From an uncultured archaeon (GTDB lineage: Archaea; Nanobdellota; Nanobdellia; Woesearchaeales; ARS49): DNA of 7,413 nt. Location of the stretch: NCBI GenBank assembly GCA_902385765.1, contig CABMGU010000061.1, positions 1 to 7,413 of the forward strand, in the 5' to 3' direction. The number at the start of each line of letters is the position of its first letter. Positions within the stretch are counted from its first letter, which is position 1. The notes below the pieces were generated by a model. That model had not been told where the DNA came from. It searched no databases and was given only the letters and a program-made list of their open reading frames with translations. Below, in pieces: positions 1 to 5,315 of the stretch. A program made the position numbers and the translations under genes.

Positions 1-1481
1 AACAGGTCTCTGATGTCTTTCATTCCGAGTTTGAACATTCCGAGTCTGTCTACTCCGAGTCCCCACGCGCATACGCTTATGTTTTTTCCTAATAATGGCA
101 CTACTACTTCTGGTCTGAAGATTCCTGCTCCTCCCAGTTCTATCCATCCTAATTGCGGATGTTTTGCGAATAGTTCTGCGCTTGGTTCTGTGAATGGGAA
201 GTATCCTGGGACTATTCGTATTTCTTCTGCGTCTGCGAATTCCTTTGCGAACATTTGCAGTAATCCTACGAGGTGTCTGAACGTGAGTCCTTCTTGTATT
301 ATTATTCCCTCTGTCTGGTTGAAGTCCGGAAGGTGTGTTGCGTCTATGACGTCGTGCCTGAAGACTCTTGTTATTCCGAAGTATTTTCCTGGTATTTGCA
401 GGTCTTTTGATGCGAGCATTCTTGCACTGCAAGCTGTTCCTTGTGTTCTTAGTACGTGTCGGTGTGTTCTTTCTGCGTCAAACTGGTATCTCCAGCCTGT
501 GCTTCCTGTGTTGTCTCCGTTTTCTTGCGCTGCCTGTACTCTTTTGACTATTTTATCGTCCAGTTGTCCGTATTTTGGTTCTTTGATGTAGTATGCATCG
601 TGTATGTCTCTTGCGCTGTGGAATTGCGGCATGTAGAGTGCGTCCATGTTCCAGAATTCTGTTTCTACTAATGGTCCGCTCATTTCCTGGAATCCGAGTC
701 CTATGAATTTTTTTCTTACGGAGTCAAGGAATGCCCTGTATGGCTGTTTTTTTCCTCCGTAGACGCTTGGCACGTTGATTGTGACATCATATCTTCTGAA
801 TGTTTTGTTTTTCCACTCGCCTGTTCGGAGTATTTGCGGTGTTATTGCATCCACAAATTTCTCATCTCTTACTCCTAAAGAAATCAGTTTTTTTCCGATG
901 TCCGTCAAAATGGCTTTTTTGATTCTTTTGACGTCAACTTTTATTATTTGTTTTCTTTTGCGTAATTGCTCCAGTGCCTGTTTTTCTTCTGGCTTTAGTT
1001 CTGATGCGCTGATTGGAAATGTTTTTTTGAGGAACTTTTCTTCCAGGAATCCGTTTTGTAACAGTCTTTTTCCTTGGTCCGTGATTTTTATTATGAGTTC
1101 TTTGTTCTGCAGGAGCAGTATTGCTCCTTTTTGTCTTAATAGTCCTACGCAGATGTTGACTTCTTCTCTTGTGAGTCCTGTTTTTTCTGCCAGCTTGCCC
1201 AGTGGTATTTCTTTTTCGAGAAGTATTGCGAGGAATCTTCTTTCAGGCAGTCCTTTTTTGAGGTATTCCTGCCCGTTTTTGTCCAGCACGATTAGTTCTT
1301 GCGGCGCTGTCTCTATTACTGCTGCTTTTTTGTTTTCGAGCCATTGCAGTGCGCGCATGGCTTCTACTTCCTGCAGCCCTGTTGTTGTTGCTAAATCCGC
1401 AAGATATGGGTGTTGCGCGAGCTCAGGTAGCACGCGGCGCTCATACGGGTGCAGGCTCTGTGCGAGCTTTTTGATGTCCAT
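1..1481 (-). CDS. pheS: Phenylalanine--tRNA ligase alpha subunit, C-terminal end cut by window edge
   Basis: Catalytic chain of the cytoplasmic PheRS heterotetramer, which charges tRNA-Phe with phenylalanine using ATP. Reading leftward from the ATG at 1481-1479 gives 493 residues without a stop. Residues 1-200 look like winged-helix modules, as in the N-terminal extension of archaeal/eukaryotic PheS. The class II catalytic core follows: ETEFWNMDALYMPQFHSARD (about 273-292), the FRHD segment (374-377), a glycine-rich block around WIELGGAGIFRPEV (446-459), and motif 3 with GLGVDR (474-479). The family ends soon after this motif, so probably only a few residues are missing. The start is set by the N-terminal fit and the nearby trmB stop. 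No Shine-Dalgarno precedes it. It lies 18 bases downstream of the trmB-like gene. The pheT partner is not in the window. Asn codons are all AAC (12 of 12 by eye), unlike plus-strand genes. Confidence 0.96.
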   Translation of the reverse strand, partial: MDIKKLAQSLHPYERRVLPELAQHPYLADLATTTGLQEVEAMRALQWLENKKAAVIETAPQELIVLDKNGQEYLKKGLPERRFLAILLEKEIPLGKLAEKTGLTREEVNICVGLLRQKGAILLLQNKELIIKITDQGKRLLQNGFLEEKFLKKTFPISASELKPEEKQALEQLRKRKQIIKVDVKRIKKAILTDIGKKLISLGVRDEKFVDAITPQILRTGEWKNKTFRRYDVTINVPSVYGGKKQPYRAFLDSVRKKFIGLGFQEMSGPLVETEFWNMDALYMPQFHSARDIHDAYYIKEPKYGQLDDKIVKRVQAAQENGDNTGSTGWRYQFDAERTHRHVLRTQGTACSARMLASKDLQIPGKYFGITRVFRHDVIDATHLPDFNQTEGIIIQEGLTFRHLVGLLQMFAKEFADAEEIRIVPGYFPFTEPSAELFAKHPQLGWIELGGAGIFRPEVVVPLLGKNISVCAWGLGVDRLGMFKLGMKDIRDL

Positions 1482-1482
1482 G

Positions 1483-1500
1483 AAATTAAAGAAAAAAAAT
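1483..1500 (-). terminator. Oligo-T tract between the trmB-like gene and pheS
   Basis: On the minus strand the trmB stop codon is followed at once by a T8 run (1499-1492), then CTTTAATTTC and the pheS ATG. Oligo-T tracts on the coding strand are known to be sufficient for intrinsic termination by archaeal RNA polymerase. This tract could therefore end or attenuate the trmB transcript before pheS. It may equally be part of an AT-rich core promoter for a leaderless pheS, since the AAATAATT around 1507-1500 is about 22-25 bases from its start. The tract is seen; the role is inferred. Confidence 0.35.
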
Positions 1501-2309
1501 TATTTGAAGGACGGTTCCTTCATTGACTTCCATGCAGTGTTGAACATTCCTTCAAGCGCGTTTGCAAAGAAGGGCGTGTTGACCCAGATGCCTACATCGT
1601 ATGTCGGGTGGACTTCTTGGTCGTCCATTATCATGAATATCAGTTCTTTGCCGTCTACGATGCAGAATCTTGCTTTGCTGTCTGTGTGCTTTACTTCCGC
1701 TATATCCTTGATGTCTTGCACTGCGTCTTTTGTTTCTTTTGTGAGCGGAGCCGCTAGTCTGATTTTGACTCCTTTCTTCTTGAGTTTTTCAAAGACCGGC
1801 TTTAGTCCTTCGACTTTTCGCATGAGTCCTTGTGATGTTGTCATTATTGTGACGCTTTTCTCTGCTTTTCTGATTGCAAGTTGAAGTTGCGAGTAGAGGT
1901 TGTGTCTTCCTCTCAGGCTGCCTGACAGTTCTGTTGGCTCAACCAGTTCTACGCCTTGTGTGTGCAGTGAATTGAGTTCTTCCAGAACAGCGGTTTTCTT
2001 CAGGTCTTCGAGTCTTTTGACTCTTTCTGTTGCTTCTTCGCTGAGGTTTTTCTTGACTCTTTCGAGCACTTCTGTTGGCGGTACTGCTATGTACTTGATT
2101 GGCTTGCCGAGCTTCATTATCACAAATCCTTTGCGCTCAAGGCTTTCGAGAACGTCATAGCTTCTGCTTCGTGGTACGTTTGCGATGTCTGAAAGCTCGC
2201 CTGCTGTTGCCACTCCTCGTGATAACAGGGCAGTCCAGATTTTGACTTCATAAAGATTTAAGACGAAGTAACGTCTTAATTTGCTTAAAAATTCTTCTTT
2301 AACTATCAT
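1500..2309 (-). CDS. TrmB-family transcriptional regulator
   Basis: 269-residue cytoplasmic DNA-binding regulator. Residues about 12-75 form a winged helix-turn-helix of the TrmB type (NLYEVKIWTALLSRGVATAGEL, then a recognition region with VPRSRSYDVLESLERKGFV). A charged helix at about 79-113 fits the dimerising coiled coil. Residues about 118-265 resemble the effector domain common in TrmB-like proteins, with alternating strands and helices (KSVTIMTTSQGLM, VKIRLAAPL, ARFCIVDGKELIFMI, YDVGIWVNTPFF). Family members often sense sugars, but no ligand can be read here. The ATG at 2309 is supported by GGAGGT ending three bases upstream. It shares the strand with pheS 18 bases downstream, so it may regulate itself, pheS or distant genes. 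The leader is long and contains inverted repeats. Confidence 0.9.
   Translation of the reverse strand: MIVKEEFLSKLRRYFVLNLYEVKIWTALLSRGVATAGELSDIANVPRSRSYDVLESLERKGFVIMKLGKPIKYIAVPPTEVLERVKKNLSEEATERVKRLEDLKKTAVLEELNSLHTQGVELVEPTELSGSLRGRHNLYSQLQLAIRKAEKSVTIMTTSQGLMRKVEGLKPVFEKLKKKGVKIRLAAPLTKETKDAVQDIKDIAEVKHTDSKARFCIVDGKELIFMIMDDQEVHPTYDVGIWVNTPFFANALEGMFNTAWKSMKEPSFK
2258..2279. repeat. Perfect inverted repeat inside the 5' end of the trmB-like gene
   Basis: TTAAGACG (2258-2265) and CGTCTTAA (2272-2279) are exact inverted repeats separated by six bases. They lie within codons 11-18 of the regulator. The 22-bp size and symmetry suit a dimeric winged-helix regulator, so an intragenic autoregulatory operator is possible, as is a short RNA hairpin. 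The symmetry is seen; the function is inferred and could be chance in a coding region. Confidence 0.35.
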
Positions 2310-2312
2310 CTT

Positions 2313-2322
2313 ACCTCCCCCC
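2313..2322 (-). promoter_or_regulatory. Strong Shine-Dalgarno site of the trmB-like gene
   Basis: The minus strand reads GGGGGGAGGT immediately before AAG-ATG at 2309. GGAGGT is complementary to the conserved 3' end of archaeal 16S rRNA. It fixes the regulator start at 2309 and indicates a leadered transcript, in contrast to pheS, pelota and the gene at 2632. Confidence 0.75.
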
Positions 2323-2335
2323 TTTTTACGTCGTT

Positions 2336-2362
2336 AAAACCGGCTCCTTTCACTCCGGTTTT
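2336..2362 (-). repeat. Inverted repeat / hairpin in the trmB leader
   Basis: AAAACCGG (2336-2343) and CCGGTTTT (2355-2362) are exact 8-base inverted repeats around an 11-base loop. In the minus-strand transcript this makes an eight-pair stem ending in UUUU, 13 bases before the GGGGGGAGGT ribosome binding site. It could be a regulatory hairpin, a weak terminator-like element or a protein-binding palindrome. Confidence 0.5.
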
Positions 2363-2366
2363 CCCG

Positions 2367-2382
2367 TAACACGTTTTTGTTA
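2367..2382 (-). repeat. Short hairpin next to the larger leader stem
   Basis: TAACA (2367-2371) and TGTTA (2378-2382) are exact 5-base inverted repeats with a 6-base spacer. They lie four bases from the 2336-2362 stem. Alone this would be unremarkable; beside the longer stem it suggests a folded leader. Confidence 0.25.
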
Positions 2383-2427
2383 TTCGCTTGAGGTAAAACT
2401 GCGTGGTATTAAAACTTTTTGGTCGTA

Positions 2428-2443
2428 CTTTATATGTTTTTTC
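2428..2443 (-). promoter_or_regulatory. Possible secondary archaeal promoter for the trmB-like gene
   Basis: The minus strand reads GAAAAAA followed by CATATAAAG (TATA-like, 2436-2428), an A-rich BRE plus TATA arrangement. Initiation about 25 bases downstream, near 2407, would give a leader of roughly 100 bases that still contains both hairpins. It is less close to consensus than the element at 2509-2524. Confidence 0.35.
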
Positions 2444-2453
2444 TCCCCAAGCA

Positions 2454-2485
2454 CTACCTTCGAAGGGGGAATCGCTACTCCGAAG
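2454..2485. repeat. Near-direct repeat downstream of the minus-strand promoter
   Basis: CTACCTTCGAAG (2454-2465) and CTACTCCGAAG (2475-2485) are similar and start 21 bases apart, about two helical turns. The first contains the exact 10-bp palindrome CCTTCGAAGG (2457-2466). They sit just downstream of the predicted start of the minus-strand transcript (about 2488), where a repressor could act. The CTTCG/CGAAG complement could instead form a stem in the leader RNA. Low certainty. Confidence 0.25.
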
Positions 2486-2508
2486 TTGGTTCATTCAAAG
2501 CGCAAGGG

Positions 2509-2524
2509 TATATATAAGGTTTTA
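2509..2524 (-). promoter_or_regulatory. Archaeal BRE/TATA promoter driving trmB (and possibly pheS)
   Basis: The minus strand reads TAAAACC followed by TTATATATA, a close match to the archaeal pattern of an A-rich BRE directly upstream of a TATA box. Transcription is expected about 25 bases from the TATA centre, near 2488. That gives a leader of roughly 180 bases before the ATG at 2309, long for an archaeal mRNA. Confidence 0.65.
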
Positions 2525-2593
2525 TTGGCTATAAAATGTTGTTTTGTATGATAGTGTTTGTATGTATTAGATTGCGTTAGTGCTGATTGAAAA

Positions 2594-2610
2594 GCTAAAA
2601 TCTTTTATAA
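2594..2610 (+). promoter_or_regulatory. BRE/TATA promoter of a leaderless gene
   Basis: GCTAAAATC followed by TTTTATAA (2603-2610) is an A-rich BRE plus TATA box. The TATA centre is 25 bases from the ATG at 2632, so transcription should begin at or beside the start codon. No Shine-Dalgarno lies upstream. This spacing favours ATG 2632 over the in-frame GTG at 2611. Confidence 0.65.
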
Positions 2611-2631
2611 GTGTCATATTCTATCTTTTCC

Positions 2632-3024
2632 ATGCCTAAGAACTTGAATCTTGCTGATTTTACCGGCCCGCCCTGTGCATGGGATGGATTTAGGGATCCG
2701 CATTATGAGAAAATTTTGGCTTTGTCTGACGAAGAGTTTAAATTGCTTTATTTGTTGCGGATGGAGGAATATCGTGATAAGGATGGCTGGTGGAAAGAAG
2801 AACCTGCTCCTAAACCTATTTGGAAAGCGTCCTCTATTCCTGAGTGTTCTAAATGTCACAAAGTTATCGCCGGGCCTGCTGAGCTTAGGCGTTATGCTGG
2901 CCGTTCATTGCATGGTCCTTGTTTCAGGAAAGTTTATGGCAAAGAAAGGAATGACGAACCTGATGAATGGAAAAGGCGTTATTGGGATCGTGTTGCTGAG
3001 CTTCCGGATGTTTTAGAACGCTGA
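2632..3024 (+). CDS. Small putative zinc-binding protein, function unknown
   Basis: 130 residues, not recognised. It has no signal peptide or membrane segment, so it is probably cytoplasmic. Residues 1-65 are acidic and aromatic (EKILALSDEEFKLLYLLRM, then DGWWKEEP). A likely metal site follows: C72-x2-C75 (CSKC) and H94-x2-C97 (HGPC), 18 residues apart, giving a CxxC...HxxC ligand set as in treble-clef or LIM-like knuckles. H76 is a spare candidate ligand. The tail (about 100-130) is highly charged with three Trp/Tyr residues. ATG 2632 is preferred to GTG 2611 because the TATA box lies 25 bases upstream, implying a leaderless transcript. Codon use (T-ended) matches the other plus-strand genes. 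It ends one base before the pelota stop on the other strand. It could bind nucleic acid or protein; nothing decides between them. Confidence 0.75.
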   Translation: MPKNLNLADFTGPPCAWDGFRDPHYEKILALSDEEFKLLYLLRMEEYRDKDGWWKEEPAPKPIWKASSIPECSKCHKVIAGPAELRRYAGRSLHGPCFRKVYGKERNDEPDEWKRRYWDRVAELPDVLER

Positions 3025-3025
3025 T

Positions 3026-4075
3026 TTACTCGTAGCTCAATTTATACCTTAACAGAGCCGCTATTCCGCCTATTCCGTCCAGTTTTTTTCCGCCTGAGTG
3101 TTCTCCTGATATGATTGCAACTTTTCCTTTTTGTTTGTCTACTGTTCTCATTATGGAATCGACTGTTGCAAACTTGTTTTCTTCTCTTAATTTATGGATT
3201 AATGTGTCTGTTACCAGCAGTATTTCTACTGCTCCTGCTATTGCTGTTTCTTCTGTTGCCTTGATGCCGTAGACTACTGCTCCTTTCTTGGCAATTTCTG
3301 ACAGCACTTTCTCTACCAGTATCATCTCTTTTGAGGTTCTTTCCTGTTTTAGTGCTGTTGCTACTTCTTCTCGTTTCAAGACCTCGCTTATTGCTTGTTC
3401 GTCTACAGATGAGCACGTTGCCTGTATGATTTTCTTCTTCAGGGCATCATTCTTTAAGACCTTGTACAGTTCTTCTTTCCAGAATGCAGGGCTTGCGAGT
3501 ATTATGTAGTCTAGTTTGTATCTTTCGTCGTATTGTTCGAGTTGTTTTATGATTTGTTCGTAGAAGTTTGATGCTATTTTGGTGCTGATTCTTTTCTTTT
3601 CTACTTCGCCTTTTAACTGCATTAATACTTCTGCTCCTGTTCTTTTCATTATTGCGAAGTATGCTTCTTCTCTGTCGAACACGCATATCATTATCTTTGC
3701 GAGTTTTGTTTCTGTTGCTTCCTCTAATCTATCCAATTGGTATCCGTACCAGTGTTCTTTTTGTATTGATATGATGCTTCCCGGTTCTACTGAAAAAGTA
3801 TGATAGCTTCCGTTTGGCACGTCTTCTGGTCCTTCTGTTATTTTTCCTCCGACTCTTAATGTGTTTGCGGTATACTCTACTTTTTCAGCAGTTAGTGCTA
3901 TGAATACCATTCTTTTGGTTGCTTCTGCTTCTTCTGTTGGCTTGATTTTTCTTGGCGTTTTGCCTTTTATTGAGTCTCCTGAATCGATTATTTGTGATAG
4001 GTACCACAAGTCTTCTGGTGTTTCAACTAGTACTTTGACTTCTCCTTGTTTGAGGTTCTTGTGCGTAATCTTCAT
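3026..4075 (-). CDS. pelA: Pelota (Dom34) mRNA surveillance / ribosome rescue factor
   Basis: 349 residues, the usual length for archaeal Pelota. It enters the A site of stalled ribosomes and, with its GTPase partner (aEF1A in archaea) and ABCE1, splits them. Three eRF1-like domains are visible. Domain A (about 1-125) is the Sm-like decoding domain with EDLWYLSQIIDSGDSIKG and the conserved GKITEGPEDVPNGSYHTFSVEPG stretch (77-99). The central domain (about 126-255) lacks the GGQ motif of true release factors, as expected for Pelota. The C-terminal domain (about 258-349) ends with ISGEHSGGKKLDGIGGIAALLRY (322-344). A TATA-like TATTTAAAT centred 28 bases upstream of the ATG, with no Shine-Dalgarno, suggests a leaderless transcript. 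It is divergent from the envelope operon and convergent with the gene at 2632. A-ended codons dominate. Confidence 0.96.
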   Translation of the reverse strand: MKITHKNLKQGEVKVLVETPEDLWYLSQIIDSGDSIKGKTPRKIKPTEEAEATKRMVFIALTAEKVEYTANTLRVGGKITEGPEDVPNGSYHTFSVEPGSIISIQKEHWYGYQLDRLEEATETKLAKIMICVFDREEAYFAIMKRTGAEVLMQLKGEVEKKRISTKIASNFYEQIIKQLEQYDERYKLDYIILASPAFWKEELYKVLKNDALKKKIIQATCSSVDEQAISEVLKREEVATALKQERTSKEMILVEKVLSEIAKKGAVVYGIKATEETAIAGAVEILLVTDTLIHKLREENKFATVDSIMRTVDKQKGKVAIISGEHSGGKKLDGIGGIAALLRYKLSYE

Positions 4076-4148
4076 ATATAAGTGTGATTTGTAAAAACAT
4101 TTAAATAGTATTCGATATGGTTAGCATATATCAAAAAAGGTGATGTTT
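4076..4148. promoter_or_regulatory. Divergent promoter region between pelota and the envelope operon
   Basis: The palindromic core ATTTAAAT (4099-4106) can act as a TATA box in both directions. Read on the minus strand (TATTTAAAT) its centre is about 27 bases from the pelota ATG at 4075. Read on the plus strand (AAAAACATTTAAATA, with an A-rich BRE) it predicts a start near 4128, ahead of the ribosome binding site at 4138. A second plus-strand TATA, TATATAAG (4075-4082), overlaps the pelota start and would start transcription near 4104. CATATAT at 4125-4131 is too close to the ATG at 4149 to give a transcript carrying its ribosome binding site. Confidence 0.55.
4138..4144 (+). promoter_or_regulatory. 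Shine-Dalgarno that decides the start of the first envelope gene
   Basis: AGGTGAT matches the complement of archaeal 16S rRNA 3' ends and lies four bases before ATG 4149. Two other in-frame starts, GTG 4140 and ATG 4143, sit inside this sequence, so neither could use it. The start is therefore placed at 4149, three codons shorter than the longest frame. Confidence 0.65.
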
Positions 4149-5312
4149 ATGAATAGGCGCGCTGAAAAGTTCATGACCGGCAATCCTGCTGCTTCGCTTA
4201 TCGGCATCATTACTTTGCTGTTCATTTTTTACATCTTGTTCCTGCCTCCTTCTGAAAGGCAGACTTTGCTTGAGGGCGAGAATGCCACTAGTGGTGTAAC
4301 TGAGGCAGAGCTTACTTTGTTGGATGCTGCTCCTGGCAGGCTGGCGTATTCTGCGAAGACGGTTTTTGATCATTCTATTCCTAATGTTTACTTGGTTGAA
4401 ACTCGTAATGCAATTATTTTGGCAAAAGAAAACCCGTTTGTTGTTAATAAGGGATGGTTTGGCGAGCAAAGGAAAAGTATGGTTTTTTCTGTTCAGGACT
4501 TGACTAATACCGAGAATGTTATTTTGGGTTTCCAGGCTCCTGAACGTGCAGGCACTTTGCAGATTTCATTGAATGGGCAGCTTATTTACGAGAGCAAGGT
4601 TGGCCTCCAGAATCCTCCTCCTGTTTCCCTTCCAAAAACTTTGTTGAAGGATACCAACATTCTGGAATTCGCGGTCATCGGAGGATTTTTCTCAAAGAAG
4701 AAATACTCTTTGTCTGACGTTAAGGTTGTTGGCGACATTACTGATCTTCAGCGCCAGATGGCAATGAATACTTTCACTATTTCGAACACCGAGCACGATA
4801 ATCTTGATAATGCTTATTTGAACTTTTATCCGATTTGTGACCAGAAGAGTGTCGGTATTTTGGACATCGAGCTGAATGGCAAGATTATCTATTCTGCTGC
4901 TCCTGCCTGCGACAGCCCGAATAGGCAGGATTTGTATGCTGAGGACTTGCGTATCGGCAAGAATACTATGCTTTTCAGGATTACTAAGGGCAGTTATCGT
5001 ATTGAGCAGGTTAAAGCCCGCACTGTTTTGAAGCCGGTCAAGGCGTATATTGATTTCTTCAATGTCAAGAGCAGTTTGTACAATGATATTTTGGACAAGG
5101 ACAGGATTGTTTTGCTGTCGATTGAGTTTGCTGACGACGGGACTTCAAAACGCGCTGAAGTGAATGTTAATGGAAGATTATCGATGATTGACCAGCGTGA
5201 TAGCAAGTACGAGCGTGATATTTCTTCTTTGGTTAGGGAGGGTAATAACTATATTGAAATCAAGCCGTTGACCGAGCTTGATGTTGTCAAGCTTCTGGTT
5301 CGTGCGGAGTAA
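4149..5312 (+). CDS. Single-span membrane-anchored protein with three repeated beta modules
   Basis: 387 residues, family not recognised. A basic N-terminus (NRRAEKF) is followed by one hydrophobic helix (about 14-33, ASLIGIITLLFIFYILFL) and no obvious cleavage site. It is therefore probably an anchor with about 350 residues outside the cell. Three modules repeat: about 122-195, 220-295 and 317-386. Each has strand-LNG-strand (LQISLNGQLIY, LDIELNGKIIY, AEVNVNGRLSM), a variable loop, a stretch ending in N plus alternating hydrophobics (NILEFAV, NTMLFRI, NYIEIKP), and a final strand (SDVKVVG, EQVKART, DVVKLLV). This resembles a jelly-roll or galactose-binding-like beta sandwich. C230 and C254 in module 2 could form a disulfide. 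The next gene starts 3 bases later. Carbohydrate or protein binding at the surface is an inference only. Confidence 0.85.
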   Translation: MNRRAEKFMTGNPAASLIGIITLLFIFYILFLPPSERQTLLEGENATSGVTEAELTLLDAAPGRLAYSAKTVFDHSIPNVYLVETRNAIILAKENPFVVNKGWFGEQRKSMVFSVQDLTNTENVILGFQAPERAGTLQISLNGQLIYESKVGLQNPPPVSLPKTLLKDTNILEFAVIGGFFSKKKYSLSDVKVVGDITDLQRQMAMNTFTISNTEHDNLDNAYLNFYPICDQKSVGILDIELNGKIIYSAAPACDSPNRQDLYAEDLRIGKNTMLFRITKGSYRIEQVKARTVLKPVKAYIDFFNVKSSLYNDILDKDRIVLLSIEFADDGTSKRAEVNVNGRLSMIDQRDSKYERDISSLVREGNNYIEIKPLTELDVVKLLVRAE

Positions 5313-5315
5313 GCA

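Larger units (their letters stand above)
2310..2631. other. Intergenic region with divergent promoters and a leader rich in inverted repeats
   Basis: This is the only stretch above 300 bases without a convincing gene. From left to right it holds the trmB ribosome binding site, two inverted repeats (2336-2362 and 2367-2382), a secondary minus-strand TATA (2428-2436), a near-direct repeat (2454-2485), a strong minus-strand promoter (2509-2524), two possible plus-strand TATA elements (TATATATAAG at 2509-2518, CTATAAAA at 2529-2536), and the plus-strand promoter of the gene at 2632. A 62-codon minus-strand reading frame (2494-2306) crosses it but is not supported. No tRNA cloverleaf was seen. Confidence 0.6.

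Noticed and set aside
13..591. Long open frame on the plus strand opposite pheS, and a similar one at 775-1884.
   Set aside because: Ser/Cys-rich low-complexity translations that are antisense to clearly recognisable PheS and TrmB proteins. They result from the purine-rich coding strand of those genes.
2306..2494. A 62-codon minus-strand reading frame that overlaps the trmB start as ATGA.
   Set aside because: Its ATG is only about 19 bases from the TATA centre, so it probably lies upstream of the transcript start. No ribosome binding site was seen. Its codon use (CGG, CCC, AGG, GGG) lacks the A/C-ended bias of the minus-strand genes, and it spans the hairpins. The overlap is probably incidental.
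2486..2500. TTGGTTCATTCAAAG resembling a tRNA T-arm.
   Set aside because: No complementary T-stem, acceptor stem or anticodon arm could be built around it on either strand.
2536..2580. 14-codon plus-strand frame after the TATA-like CTATAAAA.
   Set aside because: Too short, no ribosome binding site, and the ATG touches the TATA element itself.
2548..2595. Possible box C/D small RNA: ATGATAG followed by CTGA at 2583-2586, with weak TTTT/AAAA flanks.
   Set aside because: Box C is imperfect, no D' or C' boxes are present, and the spacing between the boxes (about 28 bases) is too short for a standard archaeal dual-guide RNA.
2611..2631. GTG start seven codons upstream for the 130-residue protein.
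   Set aside because: It lies immediately after the TATA box and so would be upstream of the expected transcript start. ATG 2632 is at the correct distance.
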